A model generated the notes under the pieces. It was not told the DNA's origin. It searched no databases and was given only the letters and a program-made list of their open reading frames with translations. The position numbers and the translations under genes were made by a program. A stretch of DNA of 64,000 bases from Pseudomonas neuropathica (GTDB lineage Bacteria; Pseudomonadota; Gammaproteobacteria; Pseudomonadales; Pseudomonadaceae), in the NCBI RefSeq assembly GCF_015461835.1, contig NZ_JACOPX010000016.1, positions 110,486-174,485 of the forward strand, given 5' to 3'. How positions within the stretch are numbered: position 1 is the first letter of the stretch; every line of letters starts with the position of its first letter. This document shows, piece after piece, positions 34,512 through 44,263 of the stretch.

Positions 34512-35962
34512 TGCAATTGTCCGAGCTGGCTAGTGTCGGGCGAACCCCGCAACTGCCGCTGACGGTGACCCTGGCCGATGCCGCCGGCAGTGCGGATCTG
34601 CAATTGCTGAGTCTGCTGCGGGTGTTGCCGGGACAGCGTTACGTTGGTGCCGGTGTCTGGCGTGGGCGTCCGGTGTTGGCCAAATTGCTGGTCGGCGGCA
34701 AAGCTGCCCGGCATTTTCAGCGCGAGCTGGAAGGCGTGCGCTTGCTGGCCGCGCAGGGCATGACAACACCGTTGCTGTTGGCCGACGGGTTGAAAAATGG
34801 CGAAGGTGGCTGGCTGCTGTTCGACTTCCTTGAAGGTGCCGAAAGCCTTGGCGATGCCTGGGCGAAAGTCGAGTCGCTGCCGGTGCTGGCCGATGAACAA
34901 TCGGCGGTGTTGGCCGAGGCGCTGGGTGCCATTGGCCAGTTGCACGGCAAAGGGCTCTGGCAGGAAGACCTGCACCTGGACAATCTGCTGCGCCACGGCG
35001 GCCAGTTGTACCTGATTGACGGTGCCGGGATTTGCGCAGAAACCGCCGGCCAGCCGTTGTCGCGACAAAAAGTCCTGGAAAATCTCGGGGTGTTTTTCGC
35101 CCAGTTACCCAAGGCGCTGGAACCGTTCACTGAAGAACTGCTGGTGTATTACCTGTTGAGCAACAGCGAGCACGCGTTGCCGCTGGAGGCCTTGCAGAAA
35201 CAGATCGACAAAGTGCGGCGCTGGCGTTTGAAAGACTTCCTGATCAAGGTCGGTCGCGAGTGCACGCTGTTCAGTGTGCAGCGTGGCGCGTTCGCTCTGC
35301 GCGCGATTCGTCGTGAAGAAGAATCAGCCATGTTGCCGGTGCTGGCGCAGGCCGATGCGTTGCTTGATCAGGGTCACCTGTACAAGACCGGTGGTGCGGC
35401 GAGCGTTGGCAAGGTTCAGGCCGGTGCGCGCACGCTGGTGATCAAGCGCTACAACATCAAGGGCTTTGCCCATTGGCTCAAGCGTTTCTGGCGTCCGAGT
35501 CGCGCCTGGCATTCGTGGCGCGAAGGCAATCGCCTGGCGTTCCTCGGTATCGCCACACCCAAACCGCTGGCTGTGCTGGAGAAGCGCTTTTTGTGGCTGC
35601 GCAGCCGTGCGTATCTGGTGACCGAGTTCTTGCCGGGGCCGGATATCATCGAGCGCTTTGCGCCTTACGTTGAAAGCGGTGAAGCGCCGGAAGCGGAGTT
35701 GCAGGCGCTGGATCAGTTGTTCGCCAGATTGATTGACGAGCGGATCAGCCATGGCGACTTCAAGGGACACAATCTGTTCTGGCAGCAGGATCGCTGGGCG
35801 CTGATCGATCTGGACTCGATGTGCCAGCATGGATCTGTCGGCAGTTTCGCGCCGGCCTATGCCCGTGACCGTGCGCGATTCATGCGCAACTGGCCCGAAA
35901 GCAGCGCGCTGTATCAGATTATTGATCTACGGTTGCCGAAAGATATTTCCAGCGTGGCCTGA
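34511..35962 (+). CDS. Double kinase-like LPS core protein (PA5006-like)
   Basis: A 483-residue protein made of two kinase-like halves. The first ends with WQEDLHLDNLLR and LIDGAGICAE, the second with SHGDFKGHNLFW and LIDLDSMCQHG. Both keep Asp in the catalytic loop; the second has the more complete set, including VIKRYNIKGFAHWLKRFW. It is the last gene of the tightly coupled waaF-to-kinase operon and corresponds by order to the P. aeruginosa gene after wapQ. Its substrate is unknown; a core sugar is the natural guess. Confidence 0.82.
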   Translation: MQLSELASVGRTPQLPLTVTLADAAGSADLQLLSLLRVLPGQRYVGAGVWRGRPVLAKLLVGGKAARHFQRELEGVRLLAAQGMTTPLLLADGLKNGEGGWLLFDFLEGAESLGDAWAKVESLPVLADEQSAVLAEALGAIGQLHGKGLWQEDLHLDNLLRHGGQLYLIDGAGICAETAGQPLSRQKVLENLGVFFAQLPKALEPFTEELLVYYLLSNSEHALPLEALQKQIDKVRRWRLKDFLIKVGRECTLFSVQRGAFALRAIRREEESAMLPVLAQADALLDQGHLYKTGGAASVGKVQAGARTLVIKRYNIKGFAHWLKRFWRPSRAWHSWREGNRLAFLGIATPKPLAVLEKRFLWLRSRAYLVTEFLPGPDIIERFAPYVESGEAPEAELQALDQLFARLIDERISHGDFKGHNLFWQQDRWALIDLDSMCQHGSVGSFAPAYARDRARFMRNWPESSALYQIIDLRLPKDISSVA

Positions 35963-35978
35963 GACAAACCAGCAGTAG

Positions 35979-36003
35979 AGGACAAGATTCAGCGACTTGT
36001 CCT
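35979..36003 (+). terminator. Possible hairpin at the end of the waa kinase operon
   Basis: AGGACAAG and CTTGTCCT pair around a nine-base loop, 16 bases after the stop. There is no T-run behind it, so it may be only a processing or attenuation hairpin. Confidence 0.35.
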
Positions 36004-36081
36004 ACAGCTTCTCCAGAAGCCATGAACTGTGCCCTGTTCAGTCCCGATGCTAATTTGCCCAACGACCTTGGAGGGCGAATT

Positions 36082-36417
36082 TTGACCATTAAACAGGCTG
36101 CAACGCTGGGTGTATTTTCATGGATTCTGGCTGGCTGTGGCAGCGCCATGACTGTCTTGCAGGACGATGCCGACGTGGCGCGGGACATGCGCAAACAAAA
36201 AACCTATTGCCAGTCCATTCCGCGGATTTACAGCGGTCTGGCCTTTGATTTCTGCGTGTTGAACGCGCCGCCGGATCCCAGCGGTTTTCTGGTGCCATTC
36301 GTGTTGCTGGATCTGCCATTGTCGGGAGTAGTCGATACAGTAGCGTTGCCCTATACGGTTTATCGTCAGCTCACCGACGGTAATCTTGGTATTTACTGGC
36401 GCAAGGGCAGTTATTGA
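36082..36417 (+). CDS. YceK/YidQ-like small lipoprotein
   Basis: A 111-residue lipoprotein with signal sequence LTIKQAATLGVFSWILAGCG, in which LAGC is the lipobox. The TTG at 36082 is preferred because GGAGGG lies at the right distance and the signal peptide begins there; the longer frame from ATG 36022 would bury it. RIYSGLAFDFCVLN and FVLLDLPLSGVVDTVALPYT are the YceK/YidQ-type blocks (RxYxG...D and LDLPxSxxxDTxxLPY). Function is unknown; such proteins sit at the outer membrane. Confidence 0.8.
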   Translation: MTIKQAATLGVFSWILAGCGSAMTVLQDDADVARDMRKQKTYCQSIPRIYSGLAFDFCVLNAPPDPSGFLVPFVLLDLPLSGVVDTVALPYTVYRQLTDGNLGIYWRKGSY

Positions 36418-36491
36418 GTAGCAGGGTAAGGTTTCTCCAGACCATTCACCCAGAGGGCAATCGCACAGGGTAATTCCCTACTCGTTTACGC

Positions 36492-36497
36492 TATAAT
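36492..36497 (+). promoter_or_regulatory. Likely -10 box of the carbamoyltransferase operon
   Basis: Perfect TATAAT in CGCTATAATCCCG, 93 bases before the GTG start at 36590. No good -35 hexamer is visible 17 bases upstream. Confidence 0.45.
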
Positions 36498-36589
36498 CCC
36501 GCCCTTTAGCTGTCACTCGCCCTGTGCGGGGGCACATCAATTTTCAAGGCGCATCGCGCCTGCACGCAGACTAAAGAGGCTAGACCCCT

Positions 36590-38344
36590 GTGGCATTGAC
36601 GATTCTTGGCCTGTCCGGCGCCCTTAGCCATGACCCTTCAGCAGCCTTGTACATCGACGGCAAGCTGGTGGCGGCGGCTGAAGAAGAGCGCTTCGTACGC
36701 GATAAGCATGCAAAGAACCGCATGCCCTACGAATCGGCGAAGTTCTGTCTTGAGCAGGCCGGCATCAAGCCGTCCGACGTTGACGTAGTTGCGATCCCGT
36801 TCGCTCCGATCAGCCTGTTCGGCAAGGCGCGCTGGCACTACGCCAAGCGTTACTGGTACGCGCCGGATCGCGCCCTGGATGCGATCCTGATGGGCAACCG
36901 CCGCTACAAGCGCTACCGCAACAAGATTGTCTGGTGCCTGGAGCAATTGGGTTTTGATCCGAAGAAGATCAAGATCGAACCAGTCGAGCACCACTTGGCT
37001 CACGCCTCCAGCGCCTACCACTGCTCTGGTTTCAAAGAAAAAACCGCGATCCTCGGTATCGACGGCAAGGGCGAGTACGCCACGACCTTCTTTGGCTACG
37101 GTGAAAACGGCAAGATCCACAAGATCAAGGAATTCTTCGATCCGGACTCCCTCGGCGGCCTGTATGGCGCGATCACCGAGTTCCTCGGCTTCGAGATGCT
37201 CGACGGTGAGTTCAAGGTCATGGGCATGGCGCCGTACGGCGATGCCAGCAAGTACGATTTCTCGCGTCTGGCCTCGTTCGAAAACGGTGAACTGGTGATC
37301 AACACCGACTACGCCAACGTTATCGGCCTGCGCCGCTATAAAGAGAAGGGTAAAGGCTTCTACTTCTCGCCTAAGCTGATCGAGTGGCTGGGGCCGAAGC
37401 GCGAAGGCGATATTGCTGACGAACCGTACATTCACTACGCCGCGAGCATGCAAGCGCTGTTCGAGAAACTGGCGCTGCAGATGATTGATCACTACTTGGG
37501 TGACGTGCTCAAGGAAACCGGCAAACTGGCCTTCGCCGGTGGCTGTGCGCTGAACGTCAAACTGAACCAGAAAATCATTGCCCGCGACGATATCAAGGAG
37601 CTGTTCGTGCAACCGGCGTCCGGCGATGCCGGTACGGCGGTCGGCGCAGCAGCCTATGTGTCCCACGCCCGTGGCGTGCCGGTAGAAAAGATGGAACACG
37701 TCTACCTCGGCCCGTCGTACAGCAACGAGGACGTGATCGCCGCCTGCGCCCGTCACGAGAACAAGCCGGCGTGGCGCAAGCTCGATAACATGCCGGAACA
37801 GATCGCCAAAATCATGGTTGATGGTAATCCGGTGGCCTGGTTCCAGGGACGTATGGAGTTCGGTCCGCGTGCATTGGGCGGTCGATCGATCATTGGTTGC
37901 CCGAGCGTGGCCGGCGTGGCCGACCGCATCAACCATCAGATCAAGTTCCGCGAGCGCTGGAGGCCTTTCTGCCCGTCGATGCTCGACACCGTTGCGCCAC
38001 AGATGATCAAGATCGATCATCCGGCGCCGTTCATGACATTCACTTTCGAAGTGGCGGACGAGTGGAAGACCCGTGTGCCGGAAGTCGTTCACGAAGATGG
38101 CACTTCTCGTGCCCAGGTCCTCAAGCGTGAATACAACCCGCGCTACTACGACATGATGAAGGCGCTGGAAAACCTGACCGGTAACGGCGTATCGCTGAAC
38201 ACCTCGCTCAACCGTCGTGGCGAACCGATGATTTGCTCGCCGACCGACGCGCTGAACATGTTTTTCGGTTCGGATCTGGAATACCTGATCATGGAAGATA
38301 TTCTGGTCGTAAAAGAGGGTGTGAAAGGATACGAACTTGACTGA
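36590..38344 (+). CDS. wapO: LPS core carbamoyltransferase (WapO-like)
   Basis: A 584-residue NodU/CmcH-family O-carbamoyltransferase that moves a carbamoyl group from carbamoyl phosphate, via ATP activation, to a sugar. The Kae1-like half has LGLSGALSHDPSAAL and the metal site VEHHLAHASSAYHCSG. GGCALNVKLNQKI and FQGRMEFGPRALGGRSI are the strongest family motifs. Pseudomonas inner core heptose carries a carbamoyl group, and the P. aeruginosa enzyme is encoded in the same place. It starts at GTG and overlaps the next gene by eight bases. Confidence 0.93.
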   Translation: MALTILGLSGALSHDPSAALYIDGKLVAAAEEERFVRDKHAKNRMPYESAKFCLEQAGIKPSDVDVVAIPFAPISLFGKARWHYAKRYWYAPDRALDAILMGNRRYKRYRNKIVWCLEQLGFDPKKIKIEPVEHHLAHASSAYHCSGFKEKTAILGIDGKGEYATTFFGYGENGKIHKIKEFFDPDSLGGLYGAITEFLGFEMLDGEFKVMGMAPYGDASKYDFSRLASFENGELVINTDYANVIGLRRYKEKGKGFYFSPKLIEWLGPKREGDIADEPYIHYAASMQALFEKLALQMIDHYLGDVLKETGKLAFAGGCALNVKLNQKIIARDDIKELFVQPASGDAGTAVGAAAYVSHARGVPVEKMEHVYLGPSYSNEDVIAACARHENKPAWRKLDNMPEQIAKIMVDGNPVAWFQGRMEFGPRALGGRSIIGCPSVAGVADRINHQIKFRERWRPFCPSMLDTVAPQMIKIDHPAPFMTFTFEVADEWKTRVPEVVHEDGTSRAQVLKREYNPRYYDMMKALENLTGNGVSLNTSLNRRGEPMICSPTDALNMFFGSDLEYLIMEDILVVKEGVKGYELD

Positions 38345-39245
38345 AACACTGATCAGCGTCGTCATTCCGGTTTACAACTATGCGCGAACCCTGCCACGTG
38401 CAGTGGAGTCGGTGTTGGCGCAGTTGGATGAAACGACGGCGGATCTGCTGGTCATCGACGATGGGTCGACGGACGATACGCCTGAGGTGGTCGAACAACT
38501 CCTGCTCAAACATGGCGGGCGTTTTCGCGCGCTGCGTAAAAGCAACGGCGGATTGTCGTCGGTACGCAATCGGGGGCTGGAAGAGACAACCGGGCGATAT
38601 CTGGTGTTTCTCGACTCTGACGATGAAATGGCTCCCGGTGCATTGGCTGCGCTTGCGCAGCACATTGCCAGTCATCCGCAGACCCTTATGGTGATCGGTG
38701 CGCACTGGTCAGTGTTTGCTGACGGGCGCCGCAGCTTGCAGGCGGCCAGGCCTTTGCCTGTGACGCCCCGCCAGCGCCTGCAGGGTTATCTGCTGAACAA
38801 GACGGTGTCGATTTCCAACGGTGCCTGCGCGATGCACCGCGAGGTGTTCGCTCTGGGCAATTACCCGGAACATTTGCGCAACGTCGAGGACCTGCCAGTG
38901 TTTGCCCAAGTGCTGGCGCGCTACCCCTGCACCGTTCTGGACAAGCCTTTGGCGCTGATCCACAAGCACGCCGACAGCATGCGCCATGATTTGCGCCAGA
39001 GTCTTGCTGCCGGCACGGAGCAGGTCGTCAGCGAAGTGTTTTCCAGCCGAAGAATGCCCGAAGAAATGTGTGATCTGCGCCAGGCGTTTCTGGCACAACG
39101 CTGTTTGTCGCTGTTTCGCGACTGTTATTCCCATGGCGAGTACAAGCTGGCCAGGTCGTTCTATTTCCAGGCTTTGCGTGCAGACTGGCGGACGTTTTCA
39201 CGCTGGTCATACACCCGCAAGGCTTTGCGGTTGCTGTTTCGGTAA
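38337..39245 (+). CDS. GT2 family glycosyltransferase
   Basis: A 302-residue GT-A glycosyltransferase. It begins ISVVIPVYNYARTLPRAVES with LLVIDDGSTDDT and FLDSDDEMAPGA, the nucleotide-sugar and metal (DxD) motifs of GT2. Translation starts at TTG 38337 with AAAGGA seven bases upstream, overlapping wapO. It likely adds an outer-core sugar; donor and acceptor cannot be told. Confidence 0.92.
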   Translation: MTETLISVVIPVYNYARTLPRAVESVLAQLDETTADLLVIDDGSTDDTPEVVEQLLLKHGGRFRALRKSNGGLSSVRNRGLEETTGRYLVFLDSDDEMAPGALAALAQHIASHPQTLMVIGAHWSVFADGRRSLQAARPLPVTPRQRLQGYLLNKTVSISNGACAMHREVFALGNYPEHLRNVEDLPVFAQVLARYPCTVLDKPLALIHKHADSMRHDLRQSLAAGTEQVVSEVFSSRRMPEEMCDLRQAFLAQRCLSLFRDCYSHGEYKLARSFYFQALRADWRTFSRWSYTRKALRLLFR

Positions 39246-39299
39246 GCGGGTCGCGGTGATGTGCGCGTACCTTGTAACGGATGTCGGTGAGGTGGCTGG

Positions 39300-40760
39300 G
39301 TGAAAGGTACGGGCGGTAGCGTGGCAACTCGAGTCTCCAGAATCATCGATAAATACCCGGTCTGGCTGGCGTTTGTGGGCAGCGCGCTGTTGTCGCTGAT
39401 AGCCGTCCTGGGCACTGCGACAGTGGGACGTGATGCCGCGCTGTACATCGATATTGCGCAACAGGTCACCGAGCACGGGCCGAATGTGGCCTGGGCTGCT
39501 TTCGACTGGCCGTGGTTTTCTTTTCTGCTGGCTGCTACTCACACTGTGTTGCATTTGCCGCTGGAGCTGAGTGCCTATCTTTGGTGTGCACTCTTTTTTG
39601 CCGGCACCAGCGCGTTGATGGTCGACTGCGTTCGTCAGCGATCTGCGCAGGTTACCCGTTGGGCGTGCCTGGTGGTATTGGCCATGCCGGCGGTGAATGC
39701 CTTCCGAAACGACATCATCCGTGAATGCGGTTTCTGGTTCTTCTGCACACTGACGCTCTGGCTCGCGCTGCGCTGGCAAGCCCGTGGCGGCTGGTTGCGC
39801 GCGGCATTCATCCACCTGGCAATCGTCGCAGCAGCCTTGTTTCGGCTGGAGGCCTTATTGCTGGTGCCGGCGTTGGCTCTGTGGCAGTTGCCCAACCTGT
39901 GCTCATCTGGCCGACGGATGCAGTTTGCCCAGTTTTCGCTGCTGCCGGTTTTGGGGCTGCTGGCCGTTTCGGTCACCGGTGTACTCATGTCGGCGCGAGT
40001 GATGCTGTATCTGGACATGATTGCCCCGCACAGCGTGTTTGCGTCCTTTCAGATGCTGTGCGATCAGTTTGCCAATTCGCTCATCAACAAGTACTCCCAG
40101 GATGAAGCCGGGCGGATCATTTTCTTCGGCATCCTGGCGACCATGACCATCAGTTTCGTGAAGTTGATGGGGCCATTTGCTGTCCCGTTCATTCTGCGGC
40201 GCAACTGGGGGGTGCTAGGTGTCTACTGGCGCGACTATCGCCCTTTCGCCTGGGCGGCGTTGCTGTATCTGGTCGTGCTGGTGCTGTTTTTCATCAAGCA
40301 ACAGTTCATGAATACGCGCTACCTGAGTTTTCTGAATCTGTTGTTTGTGCCCGCGCTGGCGATGGGTCTGGCGGCGTTCGTTCGCGAGTTCCCGCGGTGC
40401 GGCAAGTGGCTGGTGGCTCTGGGGCTGCTGGTGATGCTGTCGAACGTCATCTCCACCGGCGCCGGCAAAACCCATTACGTCGAGGCCGGGCGCTGGTTGT
40501 CGGCCCATGTCGAGCCAGGTGCGAAGGCGTATTTCGAGGATGGGCGGATCAGCTATTACGCCGGTCGTGGCTATGTGATACCGGTATGGACCGCAGAGGA
40601 AGCGATGTCGGCAGCGCATGCTGGCGACTATCAATATTTCCTCATCGAGGCCAAGGGTGACGAGCCTTGGCTGAATGAGTGGCTGGTGGCGCACAAACTG
40701 CGCATCCTTGAGCATTTCGCCAATCGCAAAGGTGCCACTGTAGTGGTCATCGGCCGCTAA
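39300..40760 (+). CDS. Polytopic GT-C (GT39-like) glycosyltransferase
   Basis: A 486-residue inner-membrane protein with about 10 hydrophobic helices. After the first helix comes GRDAALYIDIAQQVTEHG, matching the Asp-containing periplasmic loop of GT-C enzymes such as ArnT and PMT that use polyprenyl-linked donors. A soluble C-terminal part follows (AKAYFEDGRISYYAGRG). It may modify LPS at the periplasmic face after flipping. A second possible GTG start is at 39321. It is not WaaL by its visible motifs. Confidence 0.8.
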   Translation: MKGTGGSVATRVSRIIDKYPVWLAFVGSALLSLIAVLGTATVGRDAALYIDIAQQVTEHGPNVAWAAFDWPWFSFLLAATHTVLHLPLELSAYLWCALFFAGTSALMVDCVRQRSAQVTRWACLVVLAMPAVNAFRNDIIRECGFWFFCTLTLWLALRWQARGGWLRAAFIHLAIVAAALFRLEALLLVPALALWQLPNLCSSGRRMQFAQFSLLPVLGLLAVSVTGVLMSARVMLYLDMIAPHSVFASFQMLCDQFANSLINKYSQDEAGRIIFFGILATMTISFVKLMGPFAVPFILRRNWGVLGVYWRDYRPFAWAALLYLVVLVLFFIKQQFMNTRYLSFLNLLFVPALAMGLAAFVREFPRCGKWLVALGLLVMLSNVISTGAGKTHYVEAGRWLSAHVEPGAKAYFEDGRISYYAGRGYVIPVWTAEEAMSAAHAGDYQYFLIEAKGDEPWLNEWLVAHKLRILEHFANRKGATVVVIGR

Positions 40761-40763
40761 GGT

Positions 40764-41417
40764 TTAACCGAGCAGCGGACGCAGGCGAGAGATCAGCGGC
40801 GCTTGCCGGTTGCTCGGCAGTGCCTGCCGATAGCCCTCGATAAACGTGTCGCCGGCGTCCTGGCCGAGCAGCCATTGGCGGTCTTCCTTGTAGCGCAGCA
40901 AATGCGCGAAGTTGCGCAGGCGTTTACTGTCACTGAGCGCGTGCTTCTGGCAGCGCAGGTCGGCAATATCGATCAGGCCCAAACGCTTGTCCGGGGTCTG
41001 CACGACGTTGCCAAAGTGCAGTGATCGAAAGTACACACCTTTGTCGTGCAGCAGGGCGAAGTACCCGCCTAGCTGGAATCTCAGTGTGTCAGCCTCTTCG
41101 TCAGTGCCTTGTAGCTGACGCACTGTATTGCCTTCCAGCGGGCTGTAATACACGCAGTCACGTTCGATGCTCGGGATGCGGTAGACCGCGATGACTTTGG
41201 GGCAGAGGATGCCGCGTTGTTCGAGGGCCCGGGTATTGTCGGCAAAGCGCTGCGCATAGGGGTAGAACAGCGCCGAACTGAGCAGCCGCTTGCGGCGGAA
41301 CAGCTTGAGGATGCGTCCATCGGCCAATCTGAGCACCTTGTCGCCGGAACCGTCGGCTTCCAATACGTGTGCACCCTCGCGCAGTGCCTCGTAAGTGCTG
41401 TGATCAATCGATTGCAT
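40764..41417 (-). CDS. Kinase-like LPS-region protein (toluene-tolerance type)
   Basis: A 217-residue protein on the opposite strand to its neighbours, its stop four bases from that of the GT-C gene. DKVLRLADGRILKLFRRKRL is the ATP-lysine region. The loop YFRSLHFGNVVQ lacks the usual HxD but keeps the Asn, and LGLIDIADLRCQ takes the metal-binding place. It resembles short RIO/InaA-like proteins near msbA in other pseudomonads. Activity is uncertain because of the altered loop. Confidence 0.75.
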   Translation of the reverse strand: MQSIDHSTYEALREGAHVLEADGSGDKVLRLADGRILKLFRRKRLLSSALFYPYAQRFADNTRALEQRGILCPKVIAVYRIPSIERDCVYYSPLEGNTVRQLQGTDEEADTLRFQLGGYFALLHDKGVYFRSLHFGNVVQTPDKRLGLIDIADLRCQKHALSDSKRLRNFAHLLRYKEDRQWLLGQDAGDTFIEGYRQALPSNRQAPLISRLRPLLG

Positions 41418-41542
41418 ATCGGGCTCCCCATCATTAGCGGGGTATCTTAACCGACTTGGTCGAAGGCTGGCTTGAAGTCATGTTTATCGGGGCAAAAACG
41501 CGTGTGATATCATCGGCGCCTCACTGAATTGCGCGGATCACC

Positions 41543-43369
41543 ATGAGCAGTCCTGAACCGAAAGCCCAGTCCACGCTGGCGATCTATTTCCGCCTTTTGG
41601 CTTACGTGCGGCCTTATGCCGGCCTTTTCCTTCTCAGCATCGTCGGGTTTCTGATCTTCGCATCGACTCAGCCGATGCTCGCTTACATCCTCAAATACTT
41701 TGTCGACGGTCTGGCCAATCCTGAAGCCAGTCTGTTTCCGGGCAACCCTTACCTGGGCAAGCTGCAGTTGCTCGAAACCGTGCCACTGATGATCGTCTTC
41801 ATCGCGTTGTGGCAGGGCGTGGGTTCTTACCTGGGCAACTTCTTCCTGGCGCGGGTTTCCCTGGGCCTGGTGCATGACCTGCGGGTGGTGTTGTTCAATA
41901 AATTGCTGGAGTTGCCCAATCGCTTCTTCGACAAGAACAATTCCGGCCACCTGATTTCCCGGATCACCTTCAACGTGACCATGGTCACCGGCGCGGCAAC
42001 GGATGCAATCAAAGTCGTCATCCGTGAAGGCATGACCGTGATTTTCCTGTTCTGCACACTGTTGTGGATGAACTGGAAGCTCACGCTGGTGATGGTCGCC
42101 ATCCTGCCGTTGATCGGTTTGATGGTGAACAGCACCAGCAAAAAATTCCGCAAGCAAAGCAAGAAGATCCAGGTCTCGATGGGCAACGTCACGCACGTCG
42201 CGTCCGAGACCATTCACGGCTATCGCGTCGTGCGTAGTTTTGGCGGCGAGCAGTACGAAAAGGATCGCTTTCGCGATGCCAGCCAGAGCAACACCGACAA
42301 GCAGTTGACGATGACCAAGACCGGCGCGGTTTACACGCCGATGCTGCAACTGGTGACTTACAGCGCCATGGCGGTGGTCATGTTCCTCGTCCTGTACCTT
42401 CGCGGCGACGCTTCGCCGGGCGATCTGGTGGCTTACATCACCATGGCTGGCTTGTTGCCCAAGCCGATCCGTCAGTTGTCGGAGGTCAGCTCGACGATTC
42501 AGAAAGGTGTCGCTGGTGCCGAAAGTATTTTCGAGCAACTGGATGAACCGGCGGAAGTGGATCAGGGCACGGTCGAGCAAGACCGTCTCGAAGGCCGTCT
42601 GGAAGTGCGCAATCTGAGCTTCCACTACCCTGACACCGATAAAGCGGTACTCAACGACATCAGCTTCGTCGTCGAGCCGGGGCAAATGGTCGCTTTGGTG
42701 GGACGTTCGGGCAGTGGCAAGTCGACCCTGGCCAGCCTGATTCCGCGCTTCTATCAGCATGATCATGCGCAGGGCCAGATCCTGCTCGATGGCGTGCAGG
42801 TGCAGGACTTCACCTTGCGCAGCCTGCGTCGGCAGATTGCTCTGGTGACCCAGCAGGTCACGCTGTTCAACGATACGGTGACCAACAACATCGCTTACGG
42901 CGATCTGGCTGGCGCACCGTTCGATGAGGTCAAGCGAGCGGCCACCGAAGCCTATGCCGATGAGTTCATCATCAAGATGCCGCAAGGCTACGAAACCATG
43001 GTCGGCGAAAACGGCGTGCTGCTGTCCGGCGGCCAGCGTCAGCGCATCGCCATTGCCCGGGCGTTGCTCAAGGATGCACCGCTGCTGATTCTCGACGAGG
43101 CCACTTCCGCGCTCGATACCGAATCGGAGCGGCATATTCAGGCCGCCCTGGATCATGTGGTGAAGAACCGCACGACCCTGGTGATCGCCCACCGTTTGAG
43201 CACCATCGAGAAAGCCGACCTGATTCTGGTCATGGACGAAGGGCGCATTGTCGAGCGCGGCTCTCACGCACAATTGCTCGAACAAAACGGTTATTACGCC
43301 CGTCTGCACGCCAAAGAGTTTGAAGAGGGTGACGAGCCTCAGCCGGCGCACGCGACCGACGTATGCTGA
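41543..43369 (+). CDS. msbA: Lipid A/core flippase MsbA (ABC transporter)
   Basis: A 608-residue half transporter with six membrane helices followed by an ATPase domain. Walker A is GRSGSGKST, the signature is LSGGQRQRIAIARALL and Walker B is LLILDEATSALD. Its place between LPS core genes and hldE marks it as MsbA, which moves lipid A-core to the outer leaflet of the inner membrane. It overlaps mig-14 by seven bases. Confidence 0.96.
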   Translation: MSSPEPKAQSTLAIYFRLLAYVRPYAGLFLLSIVGFLIFASTQPMLAYILKYFVDGLANPEASLFPGNPYLGKLQLLETVPLMIVFIALWQGVGSYLGNFFLARVSLGLVHDLRVVLFNKLLELPNRFFDKNNSGHLISRITFNVTMVTGAATDAIKVVIREGMTVIFLFCTLLWMNWKLTLVMVAILPLIGLMVNSTSKKFRKQSKKIQVSMGNVTHVASETIHGYRVVRSFGGEQYEKDRFRDASQSNTDKQLTMTKTGAVYTPMLQLVTYSAMAVVMFLVLYLRGDASPGDLVAYITMAGLLPKPIRQLSEVSSTIQKGVAGAESIFEQLDEPAEVDQGTVEQDRLEGRLEVRNLSFHYPDTDKAVLNDISFVVEPGQMVALVGRSGSGKSTLASLIPRFYQHDHAQGQILLDGVQVQDFTLRSLRRQIALVTQQVTLFNDTVTNNIAYGDLAGAPFDEVKRAATEAYADEFIIKMPQGYETMVGENGVLLSGGQRQRIAIARALLKDAPLLILDEATSALDTESERHIQAALDHVVKNRTTLVIAHRLSTIEKADLILVMDEGRIVERGSHAQLLEQNGYYARLHAKEFEEGDEPQPAHATDVC

Positions 43370-44259
43370 CGATGTTTCGCAGCTTTCGCGAGCGTGGCTG
43401 GACCGAAATCGACCGGGACAGCTACGCCCGCGCCTGGCAACGTTTCGGTGGCAGCTTTGCTACGCACCCCGAAGTCGTCGAGCGCTTGTCGACGTTCCTT
43501 GGCATCGAGTTGCGCTACCTGGGCTGGGTCGTTGGCGGTGATGTGCTGGCCGCCATCCCTTGCTGGGGGCGGCATGTTGCCTTGTCCAAGGAAGTGCTCA
43601 AGCGCGAGGGCAAGCGTGGCTTGCTGGACATGGGCAATGCGGAAATCATTCTGCCGATCGCGCCAGACGTCATCGTGCCGCTGCGCCAGCGCGTGGCTTA
43701 TGTGTCCCAGCTCAATGCCGGGCAGATCAGCACGCTGAAGCCACAGCCTGAGGGCCTGGCGCTGGCCCGGTTGCCGGAAGAGTATTCGAAGAAATTCCGC
43801 TACAACCAGCGTCGCGAACAGCGGCTGCTGGAAGAGGCGGGCGGATCGCTGGTGCCGATGTCCGACTTTACGCCGCAGGAACAGGCTGCCGCTTACGGCG
43901 ATTTGTTCCAGCGTCGCTGGGGCTTCGAGGTGCCGGGCAAGGCCGGGTTGGTTGAGGTCTTTACCTTGCTGCGCGAGTTCATGACCGGTTCGGTGGTGAT
44001 GCTCGAATCGGCACCCGTGGCCATTCAGGTGCTGTACCGCGTCGAGGCCCCGCAATGGGTTTCGCTGGAATACATCAACGGTGGTGTCGACCCGCAGAGC
44101 CGCGAGTTCAGCCCCGGCAGTGTGCTGAGCTTCGTCAATACCCAAGAGGCCTGGGCGCACGCGCAAGCGCTGGGCAAACCTCTGCGTTATTCATTCGGTC
44201 GTGCCGATCGAGAGTACAAGGATCGCTGGTGCCACACGGTGCCGGTCTACAAGGTCTGA
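43363..44259 (+). CDS. Mig-14 family protein
   Basis: A 298-residue protein of the Mig-14 family, a GNAT-like fold implicated in resistance to antimicrobial peptides in Salmonella and Pseudomonas. Visible blocks are RERGWTEIDRDSYARAWQRF near the start, EYSKKFRYNQRREQRLLEEA in the middle and SLEYINGGVDPQ. There is no signal peptide. Translation is coupled to msbA, and the deacetylase starts four bases after its stop, so these form one operon. The biochemical activity is unknown. Confidence 0.9.
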   Translation: MLTMFRSFRERGWTEIDRDSYARAWQRFGGSFATHPEVVERLSTFLGIELRYLGWVVGGDVLAAIPCWGRHVALSKEVLKREGKRGLLDMGNAEIILPIAPDVIVPLRQRVAYVSQLNAGQISTLKPQPEGLALARLPEEYSKKFRYNQRREQRLLEEAGGSLVPMSDFTPQEQAAAYGDLFQRRWGFEVPGKAGLVEVFTLLREFMTGSVVMLESAPVAIQVLYRVEAPQWVSLEYINGGVDPQSREFSPGSVLSFVNTQEAWAHAQALGKPLRYSFGRADREYKDRWCHTVPVYKV

Positions 44260-44263
44260 ATTC

